Shown one piece after another: positions 6,596 to 14,812 of a stretch of 37,726 nucleotides of DNA; within the stretch, counting starts at the first letter, position 1; each line of letters opens with the position of its first letter. Below the pieces are notes generated by a model, which saw only the letters and a program-made list of their open reading frames with translations, did not search any database and was not told the origin of the DNA. The translations under genes were made by a program, and so were the position numbers. Source of the DNA: CAIPFQ01 sp964641775 (GTDB taxonomy: Bacteria; Chlamydiota; Chlamydiia; Chlamydiales; SM23-39); contig CAZXLK010000006.1 of NCBI GenBank assembly GCA_964641775.1, positions 1 to 37,726 on the forward strand, given 5' to 3'.

Positions 6596-9500
6596 TTATC
6601 TCATTAAGTGTTTTTTCAGATACGGAGCAGTTCTCGAAACTTTTGATTTGGCCACTTCTTCGGGAGTGCCTTTGGCCATGATTTGGCCCCCCTTTTCTCC
6701 TGCATCGGGGCCGAGGTCGATGACGTAGTCGGCGCCCGCGATGATATCGAGATTGTGCTCGATAATGATAAGTGTGTTTTTCTTATCTGCCAGTTTATGA
6801 AAAATGGGAAGGAGTCTTTCAATATCCACGCTATGAAGCCCGACCGTGGGCTCGTCGATGAGATACAGCGTTTTGCCTGTCTCTCTTTTGGCAAGCTCGC
6901 GGGACAAGCGAAGCCTTTGAGCCTCGCCGCCGGAAAGTGCTGCCAGCTCAGAGCCCAATTGCAAATAGGAGAGCCCCACATCATCGAGAAGCTTCAATCG
7001 TTTATACACTTTGGGAATTTCGGAAAAGATTTGCATCGCTTCCATTGCTGTGAGCTTTAAAATCTCTCCCACATTTTTGCCCCGATAACGAACTTCTAAA
7101 GATAGGGGAGTCAGGCGAAGGCCCTTGCACGACTCGCAAGTCACTCTCACTGCGGGCAAGAATTGCAAATCAACAGTCTTATACCCCAGTCCCCAGCAAG
7201 TGCGGCACATACCTCTCATGTGATTTGGGCTAAAGTGGCGGCCTTGCAGCCCCTTTGCTTTGGCTGCAGGAAGCTCAGCAAAATGGCCCCGAATAAAGGG
7301 CATGATTTCGGCGTAGGTTCCAACATCTGCTCTTGCCGTTTGTCCAATCGGGCTTTGGTCCACTGTGATGACCTTTTCAAATTCTTTCAGCCCCCAAAAT
7401 TTTGTCCCTTCATATTCCAAAGGCTCTGTTTTTTTCTTGATCTCTGCGGCGGGCTTGATGAGGCCCCGCATGAGTGTTGATTTCCCCGACCCCGATACTC
7501 CCGTGAAACAGGTAATTGCCCCTTTTGGGATTTCCAGCCCCAAATTTTTCAAATTATGTAGATTTGCATTTTCAATTTTAATCCCGGGAGTAAATGGCCT
7601 TCTTTTTTGAGGAATCGCGATCCTTTTTTTCCCGCTCAAATAAGCTCCCGTTAAAGAATTTGGACTTTCACAAATTTCCTTTAAACTCCCGGACGCCGTA
7701 ACTTTTCCTCCCAAAATTCCAGCTTTTGGGCCAAAATCAAAAATCTGATCTGCAATTGCAATCGTCATTGGATCATGCTCAACAAGAATGAGCGTATTCC
7801 CAAGTTTTGTTAATTTTTGTAGAGCCAGATTTAAAAGCTCATTGTTGTAAGGATGCAGTCCGATGGTTGGCTCGTCCAAAATATAAAGACAAGATGTCAA
7901 TCCCGATCCAAGCTGCCTTGCCAGCCTAATTCGCTGTAGCTCTCCGCCGCTCAATGTCGGAGCGGACCTTTCCAATGTCAAATAGCCAAGTCCCAAAGAG
8001 ATCAAAAATTCCAAATATTTAACAATCTGACCTTTTGTTTCTTCTAAAAACGATTCTCCCTTTAGCTTGATCTTTTCAATAAAGGCCAAAGCCTTTTCTA
8101 TTTCCATGCGGCAAAAATCAGAAATTGTAACTCCCTCAATCTTCACATTTCTTGCGAGTGGACCGAGCCTGGTCCCATCGCAAATAGGACAAGCGGATGT
8201 GATCATGTGGGGAAAGAGCGCCTCTTTCATTTCCCGATTTCCCATCCGAAGCGCTCCGGTAAAGACCGCATTTAGCCCGAGCCACTTCACTTCTAACTTC
8301 TTGATTGTTTTTTCAGGCCCACCATGAAAAATGATATTTTGTTCTTTTTCGCTTAAGGTTTTAATGGGCTCATGAGCGTCATCGAAATATTTCTCAACTA
8401 ATTTGACTGCCTCTTTCGTTCCTTTGTCCTTAAATAATCTCAATGAGAGATCCGACATCGAAAGCCGCAAGATGCTCTTCAAATTTGGCACGCCATAGAC
8501 GAGCCCCAATCCCTGACACTCCAAACACATTCCTGCATCGTGATTGAAAGAAAATGTCTGAGGAGTGATTGGCGGATAGGATTTTCCTGTCTTTTCACAC
8601 GCAAACGCCAAATTGAAATACAAATCCTCTTTTTCCGTTGCAACAACAAGAATTTCCCCCGCCTTTTCTACCGCCTCAAAAAGCCTCTTTTCTGATTTCG
8701 GATCGACAACTAAGCGGTCAATCACTAAAAAAAGCTCATTTTTCCTATGTTTTTCAAATGGGATTTTTTCATCGAGGGCAAATATCACACCATTTAGCCG
8801 AATTCGCAAAAATCCGCTTCGATTCAATCTCTGTACCATCTCTTCAAACGACTCTTTTTTTTGCATGGAAAGAGGCGATAGCACCTGGATCTTTTCTCCT
8901 TTGGGGAGCTCCAAAATCCTTTTCACCACATAATCTTTACTTATGTGCTTGATCTCTTCTCCGCTCTCGGGGCAATAGGCTGTTCCCAAATGGGCATAAA
9001 GAACGCGCAAAAGGTCATAGACTTCCGTAATCGTCCCAATGGTGCTTCTTGGGTTCAATCCACCTGTTTTTTGCTCCAACGCAATAGAAGGGGAGAGGCC
9101 GTCGATTTTGTCCACAATGGGTTTGGGAAGCTGTTTGATCATCGATCTGGAATAAGCCGGCAGCGTCTCAGTATATCTCCTTTGTCCTTCTGCATAAAGA
9201 GTATCAAAGGCCATCGAGGATTTTCCGGAGCCGGAAGGTCCTGTAAAAATAGAAATTTTTCCTCTTGGGATACTAAGCGATACTCCTTTCAAATTATTTT
9301 GAGAAGCGCCCACCACTTCAATCGCTTTTGCCCTTTCATCCATTGGAATAGCTGGGCTTTTATATACAGGCAGCCCCTTCAAAGCCTCTTTTTCCGGCGG
9401 CCCCGCACCCATGAGCTTACCGCCATAAATTCCTGCTCCCGGTCCCAAATCAATGATCCAATCCGAAGATCTAATCAAATCCAAATTGTGCTCAATGACC

Positions 9501-12109
9501 AAAACTGTGTTTCCTTGGGTCACAAGGCGCTGCAAAATCGCAATCAGTTTTTTGATATCAGCAAAATGAAGACCTGTTGTCGGCTCATCAAAAATATAAA
9601 GCGTTTTGCCGGAGCTTGGCCTGACCAATTCTTTTGCTAGCTTAATTCTTTGCGCCTCTCCACCGGAAAGAGTTGTCGATGATTGGCCAATCGATAAATA
9701 GCCAAGCCCCACTTCATTTAAAACTTCAAGCTTTCTTCGAATGGAGGGAATCGGATCAAAATGCTGCAGCGCACTTTCCACATCCATCGCCAACACATCT
9801 GCGATATTTTCCCCTTTGAATTCAATTGCCAAAATCTCAGGATCAAACCTTCTCCCTTTGCACTGCGGACACTCTACCCATGCATCTTCCATAAAATCCA
9901 TGTCGATCCGAGTGCTTCCCATACCGCCGCAATAGCTGCAAGAGCCCTCTTTGACATTGAAGCTAAAATGTCCCGCATCAAATCCTCTTATTTTGCTCTC
10001 CGGAAGCTCAGCAAAAAGATCGCGTATCTCATCAAAGAGCTTGATGTAGGTTGCAGGATTGGATCTTGGGGTTCTTCCAATGGGCATTTGATCAATGGCA
10101 ATGACTTTATCAATGAGATCTTGCCCCTCTATTTTTTGATGCGTTCCAACGGTTAATTTTGCATGGTGAAAATGGTTTGCAAGCGCAGGATATAAAATAT
10201 CGGTGATGAGAGAGGATTTTCCGGAGCCGCTCACTCCTGTCACACAAACAAAAAGCCCAAGAGGAATTGCCACATCAACATTTTTTAAATTGTGATGGGT
10301 TGCTCCAAAAATTTTGATCTCATGCTCTCTTTTTTTTCTATTTTGAGAAGGCTCCATCTTGAGCCTTCCCGCCAAATAATCCCCCGTAATCGAGTTCTTC
10401 GCCTTCAATATTTCATCAGGCGGGCCTACGACTAAAATTTCTCCTCCATGCTGACCGGCACCGGGCCCTACATCGACAACTGTATCTGCGGCTAAGATTG
10501 TATCGGCATCATGCTCCACCACAATAACCGTATTGCCCTTGTCTCTTAAGTAAAAAAGGGTCTCAATCAGCTTATGGTGATCTTTGTGATGAAGCCCAAT
10601 CGACGGCTCATCCAAAACATAGATAGCGCCTGCAAGAGGCGATCCAATTTGTGAGGCAAGCCTTACCCTTTGCGACTCTCCGCCGCTCAAAGTGGGCGAT
10701 ATCCGATCCAAGGAAATATATCCTAGTCCCACATCGATGAGAAATTGGAGCCTTAGCCGAATTTCTTTCAAAAGCTCTAAAGCAATGATCTCTTCTGTTT
10801 TACTTAAGTTTAACTTATTAAAAAACGCGAGCGCATCAATCAAGGAATCTGCAGTGACTTCTGCAATTTTTTTGCCGCCAAGCCTTGTCTCGGCGGGATA
10901 AGGTTTAATCCTTGCGCCATGACATTCGGGGCAAATGGTCTCGGTCATGAGCTCACTAATTTTTTTTCTATACACTTCGCTCGTTGCGGCCTTTAGCCTC
11001 TCTTTTGCTTCGTGAATGACCCCTTGCCACCTAACAAATTCAATGCGGCCGCCAATTTTCATCTTGGTCCATTTTTGATCCAGGCCATACAAAAACGCGT
11101 TCTTTGCCTTTTCCGGTAAATCTTTCCACGGCTTATCGATATTGAACTTGAACATCTTTGCCAAATGGTTATAGATGCCGCCAAAACGGATCGTCTTGTA
11201 AGAGCTTCCAATCTTGCAGCAGTCTTCGGCAATGCTCAAATTGGGATCGATGATTTTTTTTAAGTCAAATTCCGCAGCGATTCCAAGTCCTGAACAAGTA
11301 GGGCACATTCCGCTTGGGTGGTTAAAAGAAAAATCTTGCGGGGCTAACGGGCCATAGGAAAGACCCGATTTTTTCGAATAGGCGGTTTGGGAAAATAAAA
11401 TCTCCTCATCGCCATGTTGGACACTGCAGATTCCATTGCCCATCTCTAATGCAGAAGTCACTGCCTCAGCCACCCTTGCCTGATCTTGCGAGATCCGATC
11501 AATCACAATGTCCACATCATGTGCCTTGGCTTTATCCAGATGAATCGGCTCAGATAGATCAACAAATTCTCCATCAATTCTAAGTCTTGTAAATCCCTTG
11601 CTGATCAGCTCCTGAAATTCCTCAACAAAAGCCCCTTTTTGTCCCTTTGCAAAGGGAGCCAAAACAATGATCTTGCCTTCCATCTGTCCAACTTGAGCTA
11701 TGATTTTTTCTTTACTCAAGGCCCCTACCGGCTCTTTACTCACAGGGCAGTGGGGTATTCCAATTCGGGCATAAAGAACCCGTAAAAAATCATAAATTCC
11801 GGTCAAAGTCCCCACTGTGGATCTTGGCGTTCTGACGGCGAGCTTTTGCTCAATGGCAATGGTGGGAGAGATTCCCGAAATACTTTCCGCTTCGGGCTTC
11901 GGCAGCTCTGCCAAATGCCGCCTCGCCTGATGAGAAAGCGATTCAATATAACGCCTTTGCCCTTCTACATAAATCGTATCAAAAGCAAGTGAAGATTTTC
12001 CCGAGCCCGAAACCCCTGTAAAAACAATGAGCTCCCCTGGATTTAAGGTAAGGTCAACCTTCTTCAGGTTATGTACAGATACTTTTTTTAATATTATCTT
12101 TGGGTTCAT
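6596..12109 (-). CDS. uvrA: Double-length UvrA, excinuclease ABC subunit A
   Basis: Damage-recognition ATPase of nucleotide excision repair. It acts with UvrB and UvrC. At 1837 residues it is twice the usual ~940: two complete UvrA copies are fused at about residue 925. There are four Walker A motifs (near residues 32-39, 630, 963 and 1542; GVSGSGKS or GPSGSGKS) and four ABC signatures (LSGGESQR ~473, LSGGEAQR ~812, LSGGELQR ~1385, LSGGEAQR ~1725). CxxC zinc-finger pairs occur in both halves (e.g. CPTC, CPEC, CSYC/CPQC, CLEC, CPIC, CRTC/CESC). Such tandem UvrA is a known chlamydial trait, and its neighbour pyk is the same in C. trachomatis. I chose ATG 12109 because a -10-like TAGAAT overlaps the ATG at 12118, which would add only MAA. 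Confidence 0.97.
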   Translation of the reverse strand: MNPKIILKKVSVHNLKKVDLTLNPGELIVFTGVSGSGKSSLAFDTIYVEGQRRYIESLSHQARRHLAELPKPEAESISGISPTIAIEQKLAVRTPRSTVGTLTGIYDFLRVLYARIGIPHCPVSKEPVGALSKEKIIAQVGQMEGKIIVLAPFAKGQKGAFVEEFQELISKGFTRLRIDGEFVDLSEPIHLDKAKAHDVDIVIDRISQDQARVAEAVTSALEMGNGICSVQHGDEEILFSQTAYSKKSGLSYGPLAPQDFSFNHPSGMCPTCSGLGIAAEFDLKKIIDPNLSIAEDCCKIGSSYKTIRFGGIYNHLAKMFKFNIDKPWKDLPEKAKNAFLYGLDQKWTKMKIGGRIEFVRWQGVIHEAKERLKAATSEVYRKKISELMTETICPECHGARIKPYPAETRLGGKKIAEVTADSLIDALAFFNKLNLSKTEEIIALELLKEIRLRLQFLIDVGLGYISLDRISPTLSGGESQRVRLASQIGSPLAGAIYVLDEPSIGLHHKDHHKLIETLFYLRDKGNTVIVVEHDADTILAADTVVDVGPGAGQHGGEILVVGPPDEILKAKNSITGDYLAGRLKMEPSQNRKKREHEIKIFGATHHNLKNVDVAIPLGLFVCVTGVSGSGKSSLITDILYPALANHFHHAKLTVGTHQKIEGQDLIDKVIAIDQMPIGRTPRSNPATYIKLFDEIRDLFAELPESKIRGFDAGHFSFNVKEGSCSYCGGMGSTRIDMDFMEDAWVECPQCKGRRFDPEILAIEFKGENIADVLAMDVESALQHFDPIPSIRRKLEVLNEVGLGYLSIGQSSTTLSGGEAQRIKLAKELVRPSSGKTLYIFDEPTTGLHFADIKKLIAILQRLVTQGNTVLVIEHNLDLIRSSDWIIDLGPGAGIYGGKLMGAGPPEKEALKGLPVYKSPAIPMDERAKAIEVVGASQNNLKGVSLSIPRGKISIFTGPSGSGKSSMAFDTLYAEGQRRYTETLPAYSRSMIKQLPKPIVDKIDGLSPSIALEQKTGGLNPRSTIGTITEVYDLLRVLYAHLGTAYCPESGEEIKHISKDYVVKRILELPKGEKIQVLSPLSMQKKESFEEMVQRLNRSGFLRIRLNGVIFALDEKIPFEKHRKNELFLVIDRLVVDPKSEKRLFEAVEKAGEILVVATEKEDLYFNLAFACEKTGKSYPPITPQTFSFNHDAGMCLECQGLGLVYGVPNLKSILRLSMSDLSLRLFKDKGTKEAVKLVEKYFDDAHEPIKTLSEKEQNIIFHGGPEKTIKKLEVKWLGLNAVFTGALRMGNREMKEALFPHMITSACPICDGTRLGPLARNVKIEGVTISDFCRMEIEKALAFIEKIKLKGESFLEETKGQIVKYLEFLISLGLGYLTLERSAPTLSGGELQRIRLARQLGSGLTSCLYILDEPTIGLHPYNNELLNLALQKLTKLGNTLILVEHDPMTIAIADQIFDFGPKAGILGGKVTASGSLKEICESPNSLTGAYLSGKKRIAIPQKRRPFTPGIKIENANLHNLKNLGLEIPKGAITCFTGVSGSGKSTLMRGLIKPAAEIKKKTEPLEYEGTKFWGLKEFEKVITVDQSPIGQTARADVGTYAEIMPFIRGHFAELPAAKAKGLQGRHFSPNHMRGMCRTCWGLGYKTVDLQFLPAVRVTCESCKGLRLTPLSLEVRYRGKNVGEILKLTAMEAMQIFSEIPKVYKRLKLLDDVGLSYLQLGSELAALSGGEAQRLRLSRELAKRETGKTLYLIDEPTVGLHSVDIERLLPIFHKLADKKNTLIIIEHNLDIIAGADYVIDLGPDAGEKGGQIMAKGTPEEVAKSKVSRTAPYLKKHLMR

Positions 12110-12116
12110 AGCTGCC

Positions 12117-12145
12117 ATTCTACCATGGCTAAGGATAATCGTGAA
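12117..12145 (-). promoter_or_regulatory. Candidate uvrA promoter, leaderless arrangement
   Basis: Minus-strand TTCACG, 17-nt spacer, TAGAAT, then 7 nt to the ATG at 12109; no SD is seen. The -35 lies in a GTGAACGCTTG word that also ends the repeat block at 14696-14717, so the promoter may be partly repeat-derived. The -35 match is weak (4 of 6). Confidence 0.35.
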
Positions 12146-12176
12146 CGCTTGTGCCAGGTACGCTTACCCTTTTTTT

Positions 12177-12560
12177 AACGCAGAGGCGCAAAGGCGCAAA
12201 GAACGCAAAGGGGACATATAATCCCGGCCTCCACTTTTTTGCTGGCACAAAAAAGTTTTGCCCTTCGAAAAATTTTTTCCTTCAAGCCTTCGGCTCGAAA
12301 AAAAATTTCCCTTCGGGCATCTGAGCTTTCAGCTCAGTGGAGGCCTAAGAGGGCCCCGTTTCTTGAACTTTAGTTCAAGAAGACATGAGGGGGAAAATTT
12401 TCGATCGACCGAAGGTTGAAGCGAAAATTTTTTACCCGAAAGCATTTTTGCGAACCGGGGTCCCCGAAAACGCATCGTTTTTGGGGTGGTTTAGCAAAAT
12501 TAGGGGCCCTCTGGGTAGCGAGCACCCTTTGCGTTCTTTGCGCCTTTGCGCCTTTGCGTT
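12177..12560. repeat. 384-bp hairpin-rich element bounded by 36-bp inverted repeats
   Basis: Fills most of the 523-nt gene-free spacer between uvrA and pyk. The outer arms 12177-12212 and 12525-12560 are reverse complements with one mismatch, themselves built from CGCAAAGG-type units. Nested inside are inverted repeats 12226-12234/12337-12345, 12348-12357/12503-12512 and 12394-12403/12422-12431. There are also tight hairpins at 12321-12337 and 12361-12380, and the conserved hairpin at 12462-12486. No convincing gene lies here: an 86-codon ORF on the minus strand is made of the palindromes. It resembles a MITE-like or structured-RNA element. No transposase is present and target duplications are not evident. 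Confidence 0.75.
12462..12486. repeat. Conserved 25-nt hairpin, copy 1
   Basis: Arm CCCCGAAAACG, loop CAT, arm CGTTTTTGGGG: an 11-bp stem with one G-T pair, preceded by GGGGT. Two further copies (14668, 20356) differ by paired changes that keep the stem. No U-tract follows, so a simple intrinsic terminator is unlikely. Confidence 0.8.
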
Positions 12561-12596
12561 TTAATTGTCTCAGCATGCAAACATGAATAGTCCTAA

Positions 12597-12625
12597 TTGC
12601 TAAGTATTTCTTACCTAAGTAAAAT
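12597..12625 (+). promoter_or_regulatory. Candidate pyk promoter, leaderless arrangement
   Basis: TTGCTA, 17-nt spacer, TAAAAT, then 7 nt to the pyk ATG at 12633. No SD lies before the ATG, which fits transcription starting at or within a base or two of the start codon. Confidence 0.45.
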
Positions 12626-12632
12626 CCCAAAT

Positions 12633-14402
12633 ATGACCTTTACCCGTACAAAAATTGTCTGTACGATTGGCCCTGCCACTTCTTCTTATGAAAAAATTGT
12701 TGAGCTTGTGAAGGCGGGGATGAATGTGGCCCGGTTGAACTTCAGCCACGGAAGCTTTCAAGAGCATGAAGAGGTGATCCGGCATTTGAAAAAGGCAAGA
12801 AGAGAGCTGAAAATTCCCCTTGCCATCATGATCGACATCAAGGGCCCGGAAATCCGGGTAGGAAAGCTCGATGAGCCAATCACGATCAAACCAAAAATGC
12901 GCTTCAAGCTGGTGCCTCTCGGTGAAAAACTTGGGAGTGATGAAATCCCTATTCGCCCCATTGAAGTGTTTGAGGGGATCACTCCTAAAACGAAGATTCT
13001 TTTTGATGATGGGAGCCTGATTTCCAATGTCCTTGAAATTGGGCCAAATTTTGCTCTCATTGAATTTCAAAATGGGGGGACTTTAAAAAGTGGAAAAGGG
13101 ATCAATATTCCGGGAGCCCATCTCAATCTTCCCGCAGTTACCCAAAAAGATATCGATGATTTGAAATTTGGCTGTAAACACGACGTCGATCTTGTCGCAG
13201 CCTCTTTTATCCGCTCTGCCCATCATATTCTCTCCTACAAGAAATTTTTAGCCGATGAGGGAAAGTCGGACATTTTAGTCATTGCAAAGATTGAAAATGC
13301 TCATGGCATTGAAAACTTTGACAGCATCGTTCAAGTCTCCGATGGAATCATGATTGCACGAGGCGATCTTGGAGTAGAGGTTGAGCTTAGTAAAGTTCCC
13401 AAACTGCAAAAAATGATGATCCGCAAATGCTATCAGGCATGCAAGCCCTCGATTACTGCAACCCAAATGCTTGAATCGATGATTGTCAATCCAAGGCCAA
13501 CCCGCGCAGAAGTCTCCGATGTGGCCAATGCAATCTATGATTCCACTTCTGCCATCATGCTCTCAGGAGAGAGCGCAGTTGGCAATTACCCGATTGAGGC
13601 GGTCCAAAAGATGAAAAACATTGCACGGGAAACTGAGGCCGATTTTCCCTTCCATGCGTTTTTCCAGCACCATTCTGTGCATGATTATCATGATTTATCC
13701 TCTGCTGTTGTGATGGCTGCAATCAAAACTGCCTACAGCACCAAAGCAAGAGCGATCTTTGCCTTTACAACAAGCGGCATGACCGCCCGCCTCGCTTCTC
13801 GGCTCCGCCCCGAAATGCCCATCATTGCCGTAACAGCAAGTGAAAAGGTCTATCATCAATTGGCTCATAATTGGGGGGTCATTCCAATCCATTGCCCAAA
13901 CCTTGCGAATGCCAAAGATGCTTTTTCAGCAGCCAGCTCCTTTGCATTGCAAAATGGCTTCATTTCTTTTGGCGACATTGTTGTTGTGACAGCAGGCGTC
14001 CCTTTTGGCAAAAAGGGGACGACCAACATGATGACCGTTCAGAGCGTCGGCGATATCCTGGTTCGCGGCCACATTGGCTATGGCAAAAAAACCACAGGCC
14101 CCGTTTCCATTGTCCTAACCCCCATCGGCCTAACCCCGGAAACCCTCAAAGACCGCCTTGTCGTCATTTCCCATTGCGATGAATCTTTTCTTCCCGTCTT
14201 AAAACAAGCCCGCGGAGTCATCTTGCAAAATTACCTCGGCGATACTACCTCAGAAAAATACGCTGAGCTCGTCGCCAAAACCCTCAATATCGCCGTCATC
14301 ACCCGCGCCGATGGCGCCATGAGCATCCTCCAAGAAGGAGAGGAAATCAGCATCGATCCCCAAAAAGGGATCATCTTCCGGGGAAGTGCAGAATCCCCCT
14401 AA
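12633..14402 (+). CDS. pyk: Pyruvate kinase with C-terminal PEP-utilizer-like extension
   Basis: Converts phosphoenolpyruvate and ADP to pyruvate and ATP, the last step of glycolysis. The 589-residue protein starts MTFTRTKIVCTIGPAT and has the family signature around catalytic Lys219 (ILVIAKIE) with Mg-binding Glu221, ARGDLGVE (242-249), and TATQML/NPRPTRAEVSD (275-296). Residues ~480-589 form an extra domain like the extra C-terminal sequence of Bacillus pyruvate kinases, related to the mobile domain of PEP-utilising enzymes. The TSH-type histidine of that domain is replaced (TTSEKYAE, 538-545). C. trachomatis Pyk, as I recall (~485 aa), lacks it. The ATG at 12633 begins the conserved region. 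Pyk is divergent from uvrA, as in Chlamydia, and has structured repeats on both sides. Confidence 0.96.
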   Translation: MTFTRTKIVCTIGPATSSYEKIVELVKAGMNVARLNFSHGSFQEHEEVIRHLKKARRELKIPLAIMIDIKGPEIRVGKLDEPITIKPKMRFKLVPLGEKLGSDEIPIRPIEVFEGITPKTKILFDDGSLISNVLEIGPNFALIEFQNGGTLKSGKGINIPGAHLNLPAVTQKDIDDLKFGCKHDVDLVAASFIRSAHHILSYKKFLADEGKSDILVIAKIENAHGIENFDSIVQVSDGIMIARGDLGVEVELSKVPKLQKMMIRKCYQACKPSITATQMLESMIVNPRPTRAEVSDVANAIYDSTSAIMLSGESAVGNYPIEAVQKMKNIARETEADFPFHAFFQHHSVHDYHDLSSAVVMAAIKTAYSTKARAIFAFTTSGMTARLASRLRPEMPIIAVTASEKVYHQLAHNWGVIPIHCPNLANAKDAFSAASSFALQNGFISFGDIVVVTAGVPFGKKGTTNMMTVQSVGDILVRGHIGYGKKTTGPVSIVLTPIGLTPETLKDRLVVISHCDESFLPVLKQARGVILQNYLGDTTSEKYAELVAKTLNIAVITRADGAMSILQEGEEISIDPQKGIIFRGSAESP

Positions 14403-14463
14403 AGCCCAATTAGAGAACCCGTTAGAGAACTCGTGAACGTTTGCGCTTGCGCTTGCGTTACCG

Positions 14464-14563
14464 NNNNNNNNNNNNNNNNNNNNNNNNNNNNNNNNNNNNN
14501 NNNNNNNNNNNNNNNNNNNNNNNNNNNNNNNNNNNNNNNNNNNNNNNNNNNNNNNNNNNNNNN
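14464..14563. other. Assembly gap of exactly 100 N
   Basis: A run of 100 Ns, a usual placeholder length for a gap of unknown size. It abuts tandem repeats, which probably caused the break. The true length is unknown and may include more repeat copies. Confidence 0.97.
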
Positions 14564-14637
14564 ACCCGTTTGGCGTTTCCCGACCCGTTTGGCGTTTCCC
14601 GACCCGTTTGGCGTTTCCCGACCCGTTTGGCGTTTCC
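14564..14637. repeat. 19-bp tandem repeat, about four copies
   Basis: Units of ACCCGTTTGGCGTTTCCCG at 14564-14582, 14583-14601, 14602-14620 and a partial fourth at 14621-14637. The units are identical and directly adjoining, with no spacers, so this is not a CRISPR array. The left end is cut by the N gap, so the copy number is a minimum. Confidence 0.9.
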
Positions 14638-14667
14638 GATCGGGACACGTTTCGGTAACGGCGGGGT

Positions 14668-14692
14668 CCCCGAAGACGCATCGTCTTTGGGG
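14668..14692. repeat. Conserved 25-nt hairpin, copy 2
   Basis: Arm CCCCGAAGACG, loop CAT, arm CGTCTTTGGGG, again preceded by GGGGT. Relative to copy 1 the A-T pair is G-C here: both sides changed together, so the stem is preserved. Confidence 0.8.
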
Positions 14693-14759
14693 TGGAAACG
14701 CAAGCGCAAGCGTTCACGTTATTATCCTTATCCCGATATAATAATGGGATAATTATCCA

Positions 14760-14788
14760 TTAATTTTTAATGCAGAAATTGTTATAAT
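14760..14788 (+). promoter_or_regulatory. Candidate promoter of the 291-residue membrane protein
   Basis: TTAATT, 17-nt spacer, TATAAT (14783-14788), 24 nt before the ATG. The -10 is perfect but the -35 is weak. Confidence 0.4.
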
Positions 14789-14812
14789 ATTATTTAAAAC
14801 AAGTGGGTAATT

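Larger units (their letters stand above)
14433..14717. repeat. Inverted-repeat block after pyk, interrupted by assembly gap
   Basis: The spacer between pyk and the next gene (410 nt) is almost all repeat. The left arm at 14433-14460 (GTGAACGTTTGCGCTTGCG...) and right arm at 14696-14717 are reverse complements over 19 nt with one mismatch. Between them lie the N gap, a 19-bp tandem repeat and hairpin copy 2. The right arm with its flanking ATTATCCTTA matches, in inverse orientation, the sequence at 12131-12151 beside uvrA. No gene is visible; ORFs through the Ns are artefacts. Confidence 0.7.

Noticed and set aside
8945..9640. A 231-codon open frame on the plus strand, and several shorter ones, inside uvrA
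   Set aside because: They are antisense to strongly conserved UvrA motifs (Walker A and signature), show no family features, and are explained by codon bias on the opposite strand.
12370..12630. An 86-codon minus-strand frame between uvrA and pyk
   Set aside because: It is made of the palindromic element and runs through the pyk promoter; no protein-like features.
14564..14637. Possible CRISPR array or attachment site
   Set aside because: Identical 19-bp units with no spacers; no integrase or tRNA nearby.
14250..14752. Open frames running through the N gap on both strands
   Set aside because: They exist only because Ns carry no stops and the tandem repeat is open in several frames; part overlaps the end of pyk.
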